The notes under the pieces are model-generated. The model had not been told where the DNA came from and ran no database searches. It saw only the letters and a list, made by a program, of their open reading frames with translations. Shown here piece by piece: positions 26,201 through 38,300 of a DNA stretch of 64,000 nt. The position numbers and the translations under genes were made by a program. Within the stretch, counting starts at the first letter, position 1. Every line of letters begins with the position of its first letter. This DNA comes from Diaporthe sp. PMI_573 (Eukaryota > Ascomycota > Sordariomycetes > Diaporthales > Diaporthaceae): the NCBI GenBank assembly GCA_021399435.1, contig JAJTUP010000001.1, positions 3,162,001-3,226,000 on the forward strand, read 5' to 3'.

Positions 26201-26406
26201 CCGTACGACGCCCGGCTCAGGGATACGCCACGGGCTGGTTGGACTGGTTCGGGCTGAAAGCGCGCATGGTCCCGGATGGGCTGGAGAGGCTGGGGATGAG
26301 GTTGGGTGACCTCAGGAGGGGCGATGCGTTCGAGGTCAAGCTGAGGGACGTTAATGTCCACCAAGTCGAGGTGCTTGTCGAGGCGGTGGCGAGGGCCAGC
26401 ACATAG
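23268..26406 (+). CDS. cyt-4: Mitochondrial 3'-5' exoribonuclease of the RNase II family (CYT-4/DSS1)
   Basis: Degrades and trims mitochondrial RNA; in yeast the homologue Dss1 is the nuclease of the mitochondrial degradosome with helicase Suv3. Exon 1 (23268-23423) encodes a mitochondrial presequence: Arg-rich, no acidic residue in the first 45, starting MRIPAAGSYVCWRC. The intron 23424-23508 has a GTGAGC donor, a CTGAC branch and a TCAAG acceptor. Exon 2 is 23509-26406, and the product is 1017 residues. The RNB catalytic motif lies at about 534-546 (IDSKDTVDVDDAVSI), with the clustered Asp residues that bind metal. The C-terminal RNB part carries TSPLRRYSDLVAHWQIEH, a highly conserved family motif. 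N. crassa CYT-4 is of similar size. The spliced start is preferred because the unspliced frame has no nearby ATG and would lack a targeting sequence. Confidence 0.94.
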
Positions 26407-27961
26407 GAGCAGAGTGAGGTTTAATATCAATTGACCTGAACCACGGGCTCAAAAGGTCACAGGGGATGCCGGGTGAGGTAGGGCTGGACGATGGTTTGCT
26501 CTCTGCTCAGTATTGATGGACGGACGGCTGCGAAGCAAATACCCCACGGCTTCGAACAACTGGCACGGTATATAAAAGGCATCGTATAGCCATTCAAATG
26601 TACCAACAATGTAAAATACATATGCATGGAATATTGACGATATGTACGAAAGCAAATAGTAGAATATGCTTCTCTAACATCCGCAACACGCCAGGAGACG
26701 GGGAATTATTTTGTTCGAGTCACCGGGCCCTGCCCACATACCGAGTAGGATGTCTTGGTCATCCTCAACAAGTTCAACCCCTCACGCCCAGACGTGTCTC
26801 TAATGTTGCCTGGTGGTTCACCAACAGGCGGGCAGGGGCCGACTGGAACCTTGAAGACTGGTGATGAGGGAGGCAGCTCGGATTTCACTCTCTCGCCACG
26901 TCTACAAGAGTTCTGCTGGGTCAAAGCTGGTTGGTTGGTAGAGCCGCTCGTTTGTCGACTGCTTTTGCTGAACGAAAAGTCGTTCAGCTCACAGCCCGCT
27001 GATGGCTCGTCGATTCACCTTGCTAGGTACGCGCGTCGGCGATCGTCACGGCCCGACCCCAAATACACGTGCACAGGTGCTCAGGTCCAATTTTCTCTCT
27101 TTCGCGGTGCCGGCCATCACACGCTAGTTGCATGTGGCCGTTGAAGCTCGTTGCTCCTATCTATCAGGAGGCTGTCCGCCCCCCTTCGGCTTTGAGACTC
27201 CATGACCTCCTTGGCCCAAGTTCGTCCATCCGTCCGTCCGTTGACCCATTGATATATCCTCTGATTAACGCCCCTTGAAACCCTCAAATGACTTTTTCCC
27301 TTCCTATTATTTCTTTTATACCACCCCGCTTGAACACTGGATCTGCGCGCCTCATGCCGAACGTGGCAAGGCGCAGCAGGAAAAGAGAATGGAGGAAGAG
27401 AAGAACTTTGATTCCTCATGCACCCGCCGAAGGATATGTGCGATGAGCCGTGACCATACACAACGCCGCAAAATGAGTTTGAATTGGGTCATTCGCCCGA
27501 CCTGCCCCAGAGGCCAATGAACAGCCGAATAGAAATGGCCTTCACCGAATGAGCAGCAGCTGCTGCACGGTAGGCAACGATGGAAAGTAATGTTCGTGAA
27601 CGCCGTCCGCGATGCTGGTGTCGAGTCGTTTTGTGGGGATCAGATCTCTCGCGACTCGAATGCTAGATCTGGTCCAAGTCAACTATGCCGTCGTCCGTCC
27701 AAGACTGGCAGATGTCGTGGTGGCAGTGGGAAAGAAAATGGTAACGTCCAACCAATGCCCTATGCTCAAATGCATCCAAGACGCTATCGTACACTCGCTC
27801 GCTAGATACAAGGCCTGGGCGGGGTTGTGGGGAGGCAGGAGTGACGCGCTGAAAGGCCGCATCAAGACGGGGAGACAGCCCTTTGGGGGAAGCTCTCGGC
27901 CTTAACGAGGGAATCGGAGGTTGAACTCTGCGAAGCCTTTTTCTGAACAAGCAAGTCAACA
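26407..27961. other. Convergent intergenic region
   Basis: Lies between the stop codons of the mitochondrial RNase (+) and the Reg1-like gene (-). No coding frame with family features is visible; expected to contain both 3' UTRs. Confidence 0.5.
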
Positions 27962-29890
27962 TCATCTCCTCCATCCTACATTCCAGACAACACTGTGAAC
28001 AAACCGGTTAGCAAACCTGGCCAACGGAGCGTCTCGCGAGTCTCCTCGGTTCCATGGTAGGTCCGAGGAGGGTTCTGGGCGCGGAAGGTACATACTGGGC
28101 GATGTCTCGGGCCGTATTCACCGTATCAAGGACGAAGCCAACGATGCCTTCCGATGCCGTTTCACCTTCCTCGTAGGGCATGAACATACCTGATTCCGTC
28201 CGTCTCATTCCGGAAGGTGCCGCATTCAAGCTGCTCGATGAAGTGGTGCGGCGGAATCCCGAGGAAGAAAGTCCGCCAGGGGGCGGCGACCTCAAGCCGT
28301 CGCCGAATTCTGCGCAGTCATCATCCTCATCCTCATCCTCGTCTTCGTCATCGACAAAAAACATCTTTGAGGATGGCTTCGATGGCCGCAGAGTTTCTTG
28401 CGATGATGATGGGGACATGACTGGGCTCCTGTACGAGTGCTTCATGGCCGTCTCGGGCGGTTCAGGTGTGTCCTCTCTGTATTTCAGTGTCGTCGGTGGC
28501 AGCATATTGATACTCTTCTTCTCAGCCTTGGTGTGACTGCTCGTCTTCCTCCTTAGTATTGGCCTCCGTTTCTTGGTGCTCGTCTTCTTCATCATGATGC
28601 CATCGTCCGAGTCGCTACCATAGTTATATCGGTCTGTGTCAACATCCTCGTCGTCATCATCGTCACCTTTGATGTCAACAGCAATGCACTGCTCAACCTT
28701 CTCGTTGAAGTGAATGTGCTTGCGCTCGCTGTTAGGCGAGATCACACCCGAGGTTGACGTCGATGGTCCGGTACTTAATTGGTCCCTGCTCAACCGCCGT
28801 GATGAGAAGGGAAACGTAACGTAATCAGTAGCGGCCCGCTCGAATCTGGGCCTTGGAGACACTCTGATGCCGCGAGGCATTTCCTTTTGTTGAGCCTGAA
28901 CCGCCGCTGCAGCCTGCTTGATCAGGGACGACGATGACAAGGATTTCTGCAGCATAATCTCCGACATGCTGCGTTTCTTCAAGATCGGTTTCTTTTTGGA
29001 CTGTGACTGTATAAAGGAGTTGGATTTGGACAAGCCGGCGGACACTTCGTCATCTCTAGGGCGTGAGAGATCACTCGTCTTGCCGGTCAACAGGGGACCG
29101 TAAAGCCAAGTCACATCACAATCCTTGAGCCTGCGTCGAAAGTCAGCAATGGGACGTGAGAACAGGAGCGAGGTGTAACAAACCAGTTTAGTGTCTCGGG
29201 AGACACGGTCTTGAGGTTATTCTTTGCTTTAATCCAGGTCCTCCAAGACGCATTCTCCAGCCGTGCAGAGTTGCCGCCAAAGCCATCCCTGTTGGAGATG
29301 ATGTGCTTCCAGGACGACCAGATGTCCTCCTCCTTCCAGTCATGAGACAGGTAGTCGACGTGACGAGTAGGTTGTGCCCCAACTGCTGTGTCATCTACAG
29401 CGCCGCCCGTGGGGTCACAAAAAGACTCGGGAGTCTCAGGATTCGAGGTTGTGTTTGATGTTTCGTACCCAGGGGAGCTCGCAGTACGGGGGCTGGGAGG
29501 AGGCTCCAGTTCTTCTGGGGTGGGGGGGCCTAGGTACGCATTGTACGCGGGAAAGACAATATCGCTCTCGTCGCCCAGGTCGTGCAACAGCCCATTGTCA
29601 CAACCCTCGCTGTCTGTCGAGAGGGACAGATTGCTCGCAGGGGTGGAGGAGCAGGAGTGGTCGGCGGTTGACGCATGTATTGTTTGCGGCGAGGACGGCG
29701 CAGAGGAGAGCGTCGAGTCGGCAAAGATTTTGACAGGTTGCGACTGGTAGAGATCATGTATCCTCGAGGCAGAAGATGAGCCGTGGAGACCGCCCGTTTG
29801 CCTGGGACCGAATCTAGTCTGGGAATGAGATCGACGCAGCGCAGAGGGTGCAAAGTAGCTACTCTCTTCCGAAGTTATTACCACCGCCAT
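27962..29890 (-). CDS. reg1: Protein phosphatase 1 (GLC7) regulatory subunit, Reg1-like (DUF1752)
   Basis: Reg1-type proteins direct PP1/GLC7 to the Snf1 kinase pathway in glucose repression. Three exons: 29890-29184, 29130-28096, 27992-27962; product 590 residues. The first splice joins ETLNW to LKDCDVTWLYGPL. The second is shown by the tiny 31-nt last exon, which yields the family-typical end DIAHVVWNVGW; without it the frame would run into an unrelated tail. The conserved DUF1752 block (YLSHDWKEEDIW ... ASWRTWIKAKNNLKTVS) lies at about 178-236. A PP1-docking RVxF-type motif is at about 374-377 (HIHF in KHIHFNEKVEQ). Much of the rest is Ser-rich and disordered, with an acidic EDEDEDD run. 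The start is the first ATG (MAVVITSEE), 12 nt inside the longer open frame. Confidence 0.93.
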
Positions 29891-31200
29891 CTTGACGGAC
29901 AACCACCGGCGATCAATTGGACGTGGCGCCCAACGTCACCGTCAATATTTGCCCGTGTTTTAAAAGAGGGGATTCCGTCATCTGTAAGCCACCAATCCTG
30001 GTCAGAGGGAGCTGCTGTCGCTTGTGCAGTGCGCTGTGATGTGTAACAAGATATTGCAGCTTGACCGCCGGCTCTAGTGCCCTTTTGGATCAGCTGGGAC
30101 TGGTGGTGTTGTTGATGTTGTTGTTGTTGTTATTAGAGGCCGATCTTGTGCAGCGGCGGGTTGTGAATTGCACGACGGCCAAGGGTGTGGAGAAATTGTG
30201 TGAGGGTGCCTGGCTGGAAGGTGGGCCTTGGGGATGGCCAGGTTGGTTTATGACGGGCAGCGGGCTGCGTGAGAGAAAGGTGGGTGAGGTGAGTTATAGG
30301 TCCAGAAGTGCCAGGAATGGCGGCCAGAACACACGCCGAACCAAGTGGCAGCGCGGCGCCGATCTGAAGAGGGTGGTGCGTGGGTGTCTCGAGTCTGCGG
30401 GTCTCAGGGTGGTCAGGACAAAAGCTGCATGACTGAGGGCGTGGAGAGAGATATCGCAGATGACTCGAAGGGGGGATTTCTGGGGCTTTTCGTGCTGGAT
30501 GGCGGAGGGCGGTGGTCGGAGAAGACCCAGAGGGCAAAGCACCAAACAGATTTCGGCAAGCACTCAAGAACCGGGACAATTGGGGGGGGAGGCGGCGGGT
30601 CCAAGACTTAAAAGTGTGGGATGTGGAAAAGTGAATGGAGTGCGTGGGTTGGACGTGAAAGGTCTGGGGTCCTTGCCGATCCCAGAAGGTCTGGGTCTGG
30701 GCTCTGCGATTGCAGGGCGCCGCGCAGCAGGACTGCGAGGGTACATGGGTAGGTACACGGCCGACCACACGGTACAGGGTACCTGGGTAGAGCAGGCTGG
30801 CAAGGAGCTGGGCGCCCCAGGTGGGGAGATACGGTAGGTAGAGGGAGGGAGAGGCGAGGGGGCTAACCTGAGCGGGTAGCTTGGCCTGGGGCCGCTAGAG
30901 CCGCTTGGGCAGTAGCTTGCCTGGCCTAGATGGTGTGGGGGAAGGAGGGGGGACGTTTGCTCTGTTGCTGGCACTGGCACAGCTTGGCCACGCAAGGGTA
31001 AATCCCAATTTGCTCGACATGCCATGTCGCCGTGCCTACCGAGACATTGATTGCTCGAGCGTCGGCCCTGATCCGGTCGAAGATGCTCATACTGCACCCG
31101 CGACAACAATCTACGACACGGGACCGCCAGCGCAACAAGTGCACCTGGTTGCGTGCCTTGACGTTGCAGCGCAAGACGCGAAGGGTGGCCCCAAGGACGT

Positions 31201-31245
31201 GGGATGAAGGGGGTGGGGGGGTAGGGGAGCGTAGGGGGGTGGTGG
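31201..31245 (+). repeat. G-run cluster with G-quadruplex-forming potential
   Basis: Runs of 3, 5, 7, 4 and 6 G are separated by 1 to 6 other bases on the plus strand (31201-31239). This fits the usual four-run quadruplex pattern. Structure formation is inferred, not shown. Confidence 0.6.
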
Positions 31246-32304
31246 TTTGTCTTCCAACCGGTGTGAAGGAAGTGACAGGGAGGTGGGTTTTGGTTGGCCC
31301 TTGACGATGCCGACTCCTCCTGCGATAGACAGTCCAGGATAAGGAGGACTGACTAACTTGAGCACAGAGCCCATCACAGCACACGGTTCTGGCAAGTTCA
31401 AGCAGGCAGGTGGCAGGTGGCAGGTGCTGTGTAGCGGGCTGGGATGTAGCGTAGCAGGCCGGGAGGCAGGCTATCGGGACCAGGCCGAGGGTGTGCGCGT
31501 GTGGCTCGAGATCCTAGAGCTCCCCGGCCTGCTGCGGACGGGGCAGCGTCAAGCTTCACGCTCACATCTCATGCACGATAAACACCCGGCACGGACGAGC
31601 ACTATGCCAAGCTTAAGCGAGTGGGCGGGCGGGCGGGTGAGTGGACGAGTTGGCAAGTGGCCGACGATGTGTCGAGTATGGATGGGTGTGTCTATGTATG
31701 TACGTGCGTGTGTGTGTGTATGCATATGTGTGTGAATACGCCTGCAGCATCCAACAGACACACTCTCGGAGCGGGACAACGAAACGGTCGGATGGAGGCA
31801 CGGAGGGATGGATGGATGGATGGATTGTGTGGGGAAGGGGGGACGCCATTTGAGATTCAACCTTGTGGTCCCATTGAGCGATTTGGTGGCTTCCAAAAGC
31901 TGGTAGGCTACCAGACCGAGGGCATGAGGGGACATGTCTGCGTGCCATGCAAGTGACTGACGTGCTTGCAGTCCGTCCAGCACGCCCACTGCACAACCAT
32001 GGCTAGACAGAAACGTCTGTGCACTAGAGCAGTACTGTAGTGCCGCCCATGTACGTGGGCGGCGGCTGGGCGGTGAACCTGGGCCGCTGGGCAACCTGGG
32101 CACCTGGGCACTGGACAGGCAGACAGGCAGGACAGGGCAAAGGTGATGGTTGAATTGCCTCTGAGCAAAAAGCAAAACCGGTAGCAGGGGATGGGGGAAT
32201 GAACGTGCGAATTGCGGAGTGCAGGATGAGATGCAGCATCGAAGCAGGGAACAGCCAGGGACGTGATTCGCCCCCTCCCCCGCTGGCTCCCACCGAGCCA
32301 CAAC

Positions 32305-32336
32305 TGTACTGTGTACACGGAACACAGTACACAGTA
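32305..32336. repeat. Inverted repeat (hairpin) built from the GTACACAGTA 10-mer
   Basis: TGTACTGTGT (32305-32314) and ACACAGTACA (32322-32331) are perfect 10-bp inverted arms around a 7-nt loop. The same locus holds the 10-mer in both orientations (32307-32316 and 32327-32336). Confidence 0.85.
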
Positions 32337-35300
32337 CACATCAACGTGTCTGTCCGAGCACCTTGTGTGTTCAACAGCACTTGGTGATGAAGAGGCAGGA
32401 CAAGCAAATGATACAAGGTGTGGCCCCCCTTTGCACTTGGTCGGTCGTATAGTCTATTCTCACCTGATTGTCTGTATCCGGTCCTCTGTTCCAAAGGATT
32501 CTCTTCTTTGCTCTTTCGTCGACTTGGGTTGACCGGTCAGGTCGGATAATTATACCGCCAGGTTCGTCAGGCGGCCAGCGACAGGCAACAGTCAAGGCTG
32601 CACCGGCACCTCGGGGACAGATATAACACAGTAGAGAGGCACAGCCGTGTGAGCACCTCGGTAGTCGGACGTCTGGAGTATGGGGCCTTGGCATGAGCGG
32701 CCGGGGGCAAATGGTGTCAAGACGTGCCCGCTGAGGAATTCTCTGCAAATCTAGCGGATGGGGCCTTGCCGGGTCAGACACGGCCAGCTGGCAGCCTCAG
32801 AGTGGCCGAGGGCAAGATTTTTAATAAGAAAAAAGATGCTCTTGATTTTGCCTTCGCCTCCTGCCTCAGAGATGGTCACGGGACGGTGAATGACTGGCTT
32901 GGGGTTCGTTCCTGCGCTTCCCCGTGTCACCCGCCCGCGCGGCCCGTGGGGATGGGGGTCCGGAATGTTAATTCAATGCGGGCCTCCTGATGCTCGGTGT
33001 GTGATGCTTGTGCTGATTGCTGATGCCGATGCTGACGCTGACGAGGGCCAGGACGGGAACGGGGCCGAGGACGAGGACGAGGATGTCGTGGCTTGGGGTG
33101 TGGTGCCACTCGTGTACAATACACTTCCCGGGGATGAGAGGCGACGAACCGGCCAGGTAGACTGTGTGTGTTGTTATGCGGCATGAAGCTTTGGCATGAA
33201 GCTCGTTATAAGTTAGCACCATGCTCTCCCCCGGATGTTACATCTATTTCCCTTCCTGCTGGGCAAACCTTAGGCTTGGCTGTGGGCGCACTGTAATAAT
33301 AAACTTGGAGCTGACGTTCTCAGCCTGGCCTGCGCTGCTTGTCTCAGGCGGTGCGGGGGTCACACTAATGGGGAATGTCTTGGGGTCTGACGAATCCGGG
33401 GGTGATCGATGTCCAGAGTGCCAGAGTGCCCACAAACGGGCCTGCCAAACCTGGGGATGATGGATTTTGGCCGGGGAAAGAGGGTGGCGTGGCTTCCCGG
33501 AACTGGGTGATCAGAGCTTCTCACCGTCCAAACTGGAGTCCCAGATCAGCAACCAGCAGCGTCCAGGGCAGGACTTGCAACAAATGGTCTGGCCGCAACT
33601 GAGACTTGCTTAATTATTTTGGTCATCCGCTAGCATGCCAGACGGCGCAGGAGATTGCCAGCTTTACGACCACAGTACCTGCTAGTAAAACAGGACAACC
33701 TGTGCTTTGTTGACATCCTCATATTGATGTCTCTTTTTTTTTTTTGTACTCCATGCAGGGCAGGGCGGTAGTGGTCTGGCAGCCTGGCAGCTCGGCAGGT
33801 CTGTCTGCTCTGTCTATGGCACCACTCAGCCCACCCCATGGACACACGGGCCCCAGCCTTGTGACGTTAACGTCTCGCTTTCGTCGAGGCTGATCAACGG
33901 CACCTAGGCCGAGTGAGAATCTAGAAGCAGTCGGCTCGGACATCGCTGCTTGACGGTTGGCCTTAGACCCCATGGCCATCGAGCCAATACGAGCCGCTGG
34001 GAGTCGTGTAACAGGTCTGCGCCAGGGAATTGTCTCCTTTCCCTGCCCAGGAGCTCCCTTCTTCTCCTCGTTTGACACACTGCCTTGGTCGGACCCACTG
34101 GGGAGAGATGGACTCTAGATTCGAAGCCAGAATTCGATCAAGACTACCCTTCCGCTAGCAGCTTCGGCAGCCCGTCCTGTGAACCTTGAAGACTGAAGAC
34201 CAAAGACCATACAAACCAACCACACTGCCAGACCGTCGGCAGTACTGGGCGAGCCGCCGTTGGTCGTCAATGGCCAGCATGGTCGCATCCAATCTCACCG
34301 ACCGCTGGCGGTTCCGTCTCCTATCTTTGCTCAATCCCCGCCTCTCGCTTTATCTTGACGTCGGCCGGCCGGGAGCATCTCGGGAGCATCTCAGCTACTG
34401 TCAATCTACCATGTTATCTGCCTCCATTGTCGTCCGGCTTCGACTGGAAACACTAGCCCGCCCGCCCGTCGGCAAATGTCACGGCCAGGGTTCCGGATTG
34501 TTCCGCATATGTGCCTACTGTGACAACCCGGCCGTCAATGGCATACTTGGAACTGCAGGTTCAGAGCTACTCCCGGCCAGTCCTCTAGCTACATACGATA
34601 GTCCGAGCTAAAGCGCCGTCCATCAAGCTATGTCCGTCTGTTCTCTGCGGCCCTTCTGGCACCGGCTGCATTGGACGTGACCCCTGCGATATGTTCACGT
34701 CCGAGGAGTGGCCTTAAGACACTCTGCCCCGTCACATCGTTTGTCAACAACATGTAGGGCAACGAACATATGCGCACACCAGGCCATGCAGGTATGCGGA
34801 TGAGAAACACGGCGCCGCCTTGGCCGCGATCGAACCAAACGCATGGATTGACAAACATGGGCGACGTAGCTCGTCATCGAGCGAACCCCTGCAGCACCTA
34901 CGACCAGGTTGTAACCTCCCTACGCAGTCAATTGGATTCATATGTCCATCAGCTTTGATTGCTCTCTGGCTGCCGATCCTTTGCTGTTGTACGTAGATGT
35001 TCGACGGCTCTGGAAAGGTGCGGCAAGGGCTGTCCACGACGGGCTGTATCAAGGACCTACTACGTACTGTGTACACCTCACCATAAGGGAGGCGGGATTT
35101 CCCTAACCTCCCACTTCCCTGACTCCGTTAGCCAAGCCGAATCCAATCTGTCCTCTCTGATGACACGCAAGCGGGCAGCCGGGATCAAGGCAGGATGCGG
35201 CCCAAGGCTCAATTCAGCTTTTCCCCAGACGCTTGGGCAAAAGCCATTTGAGCTGCCCATGCAGACATCGTCCCTCGAGACTCGTCACAAGGGCCTCATC

Positions 35301-38300
35301 CCTGCATGCTTCCGCCCGCTGCGACTCAGCAGATATCTGGTGCCAGCCTGGCGTCCCGCGGAGCAGATTCAACGAGCCATAGGGAGACTCAGCCAGTCAG
35401 CCAGTATCAAGATCAAGCATATCAGATACCCTAAGACCGACGAATCTGGCCGGTGCCTGAAACCACGGGATAACAGGGTCAAAGCCGTGACTCGCACCCA
35501 CATCTCGTGGGGTTTAGACTTCGTCCGAATTGGGCGGTGAGGAGTAGTTCACGTCCCGACTGACTAGATCCTGTTTGGTGGCTGAGATGGTTCTTCTTTT
35601 GATGAAGTGCTATTATCCCTGGCCAGGAAGGAGGTGACCTGTGAGGGATGAGCAACTGCTCGTGCAGTCTCTGAACTGTACGATAGGTCGATCTAGGTCG
35701 AGACTTGACGCGGGCACCGCTGCAACCCGAGGGCATCGGAGGTTTTTCCCGACTAACGCCAGGCGCCGTCAGCGTGAAGGGACAGGGACATGTCCTGCAG
35801 CTACTATCCAGGCGAGGAGACCCTGATCGTCGCCCGCAGCGGGAGCCGTTTCGGACCACAGCAGCCCACTGTGTACCGCGATGTTTCCTAGGCCGCCCAG
35901 AGTCTAGATGCGTAGCGGTCCAAAGCATCACCGCAGCATCTATTCTTCGGGACCGACCACTACGGCTTACAGTACACAGTACAAGCACTTACAGGTCTGG
36001 ATCTCCTGTCAAGTCGCATCCTGCACCTCGACAGCACCACGTACACAGTAACACGAGCACCTCCGGACGATGCAGGTCGAAAGGCGGTCCCATTCCTGTC
36101 GAGCCCATCCCGAAGCCGACGGCAACGCAATCGAGATACGGCGGGGCCGGCAGGCTGCCTTGACCGTGCGTATCAACTTGATAAGCCTGGGGGGGCCAGT
36201 GGAAGCGCCCTGCGGTAGCCTTCTTCCGTGAAGACGTTAGGACATCTGCTGGGTGGACCTTGATGTCCAGAGATAAGCAGCTGCACCGCCATCGGGCCCT
36301 AGGAATGGACCTCACTCAAGATATTCATGACAACAGACGCACAAGTTCGCCCCGGTCCTGGCACCGGCCCCAGACGGTGGAGGAGAAAGTCCCGGCCTTG
36401 GGAGACGGCTGGTAGTAGTCTCTTTGAGGCTCTGTGTTGAGGCTCTGGGATGTGGCTTGGTTCCACATCGAGAGCTAGAAGAAGGTGGGCACCTCGACGC
36501 CCTCGATCGGTCATCCGTGTCTGTCGCCCGTCATCTATCACCCATCATGTCAAGCATGCGTCGAGTCCCTGGGCCAGATCCCGGCTACATGGGCTGTCGA
36601 AGTACACAAAGACCACTACACCTTCCCTCTCCCCTCCGCCCCCCCTCTTCCCCCCTGAGCCGTCACTTCCGACTTGTCACTTTCCCGAAGTGCTGTGAGC
36701 CGGCGTGATGCAAGCCCATTACAGGGTGTGAGAGCCGCCAAGCGAACTCGGGCTTGTTTACTTCGTTAAGGCTACCTGACTGTCAGTGTGAAGACTACGA
36801 CTCGTCCTGGCCGGTCGTTGCTCGGACCGGGTAATCCGGAGACGTGCTCTCCTCCCTTGTTGTTTCCCAAAGGACATTGACTCGCGACATTCCAGAAACA
36901 TTATTGTCGATGCTGTCCAAAAGCATGTCTTAAACAAGTCCAAGCCACGGGGATCGCCGTTGAAATTATCCCTCGTTTCCTCGCTGTTTGTTGTTTTAAG
37001 GGGGGGGGCGTTCCTCGATGTAGCCTCCCAGCGCCTCAAACATGTGGAGTGGGGCTGCCACGTTCTGGAAGCTCTCTGCCAGGATACTCCATCGTATGGT
37101 GGTGCCTGGCAGGACGGCGTGGACGAGTACTGCGTGTCTAGCCAGCCTGGGCGGCTGAGCACTTCGGCGTGATACCGTAAAAGGTACGTATGCCAGGACT
37201 GACCAAGACGAGCAGAGCTGCCTGCCAATAAGCAAATCATCGGTAGAGTAAATCATCCACGGCTCGTTCGGCACGTAATGGATTTTCCACATTTCGTATA
37301 GCTACGAGAAGCCTTGGAGATGTGGGTTTACTTCGTGTGGCACGCTCATACCTACGAATGCTGGCCGCACTTGGCTAGCCCGGGATGGATTTTCATTAGA
37401 TAATTAGACATTTTACAGTTCATACCTTGAGAGAAGGGGAGAAAACCCCAGCCAAAGGGCACGCGTTCTGCTGTGTAGCAAGTCAAGAACTGTCAGCACT
37501 GCATGTAGACCCAGTTCCCCTCCAGCCCTTCCAGCCCTCCAATCCAACCCCGTCCCCCCGGGGAAGGTTGCCGCTGCATTGGACTGGACGAGGTGCCATC
37601 CAAAAGGCTTGCTATTGTGGGGAGGCAGAAAGACACTTGCTTGATCCCCACCGTCAAGTGAAACCTACTACCGCCGTACCATCGAATAGGACCTGGCGAG
37701 ATCCCGCTGGCCAGGGCACCAGCTAGCAGGACAAGCCACTGGACGGGAGCAATCTAAGATGCTCTGCGCCCATCTCGCACTCGTTGCATTAGCCAGCCAG
37801 CCAGCCATCAATCAGATCATGCCATTGCTGACTGCTGCCGCAACGCTTAATAGATGGCACATATATGTATAATGGGATGGGCAAGCGAACGATCCCTCCC
37901 TGCCCTCCCCACGCCAATATTATCGGCCGAGTGACAGTTTGCTCGTGGGCCTGGGGAATAGATTGCGATTGCGACGGGGGGACTGGGGAAACCCGACTGA
38001 CGGTCTGGCCAGCCTTGACTTTTCTTTCAGATGAAACATAGACGGCATCGCAGCAATGCGACTCTGGTACTGGCTCGCTGGCAGACGCAAGAGCAAGCAT
38101 TGCTCAGACTCTGGGGGATCGTCGCCCGGCCGCCTGATGAGGCAATCCGAAGAGGGCTGAGCGGACGTGCTAGATACTAGATACTGTTTGTTGACCGTGT
38201 AGGCTCTTGGTACACGTACCATCGTTGTACATACATACACTCACATATCAGGTTCTCGATCGATTCGATTTCTACAAGAAATGCCTAGCCGAAGCCTGAT

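Noticed and set aside
25666..26430. 254-codon open frame on the minus strand, antisense to the mitochondrial RNase
   Set aside because: Opposite a conserved RNB domain; composition is Arg/His/Pro-rich, as expected for a shadow frame.
31549..32325. 258-codon minus-strand open frame in the gene desert
   Set aside because: Ser/Pro/His-rich low-complexity product covering (GGAT)n and GT-rich DNA, with no motif and no plausible splice extension.
32890..33186. 98-codon frame with an acidic repeat (ADADADADEG ... EDEDED)
   Set aside because: The acidic run comes from a GAC/GAT-type hexamer repeat; the flanking sequence is not protein-like.
34959..35540. 193-codon plus-strand open frame
   Set aside because: No recognisable domain and no adjoining exons; it starts in repeat-like intergenic DNA.
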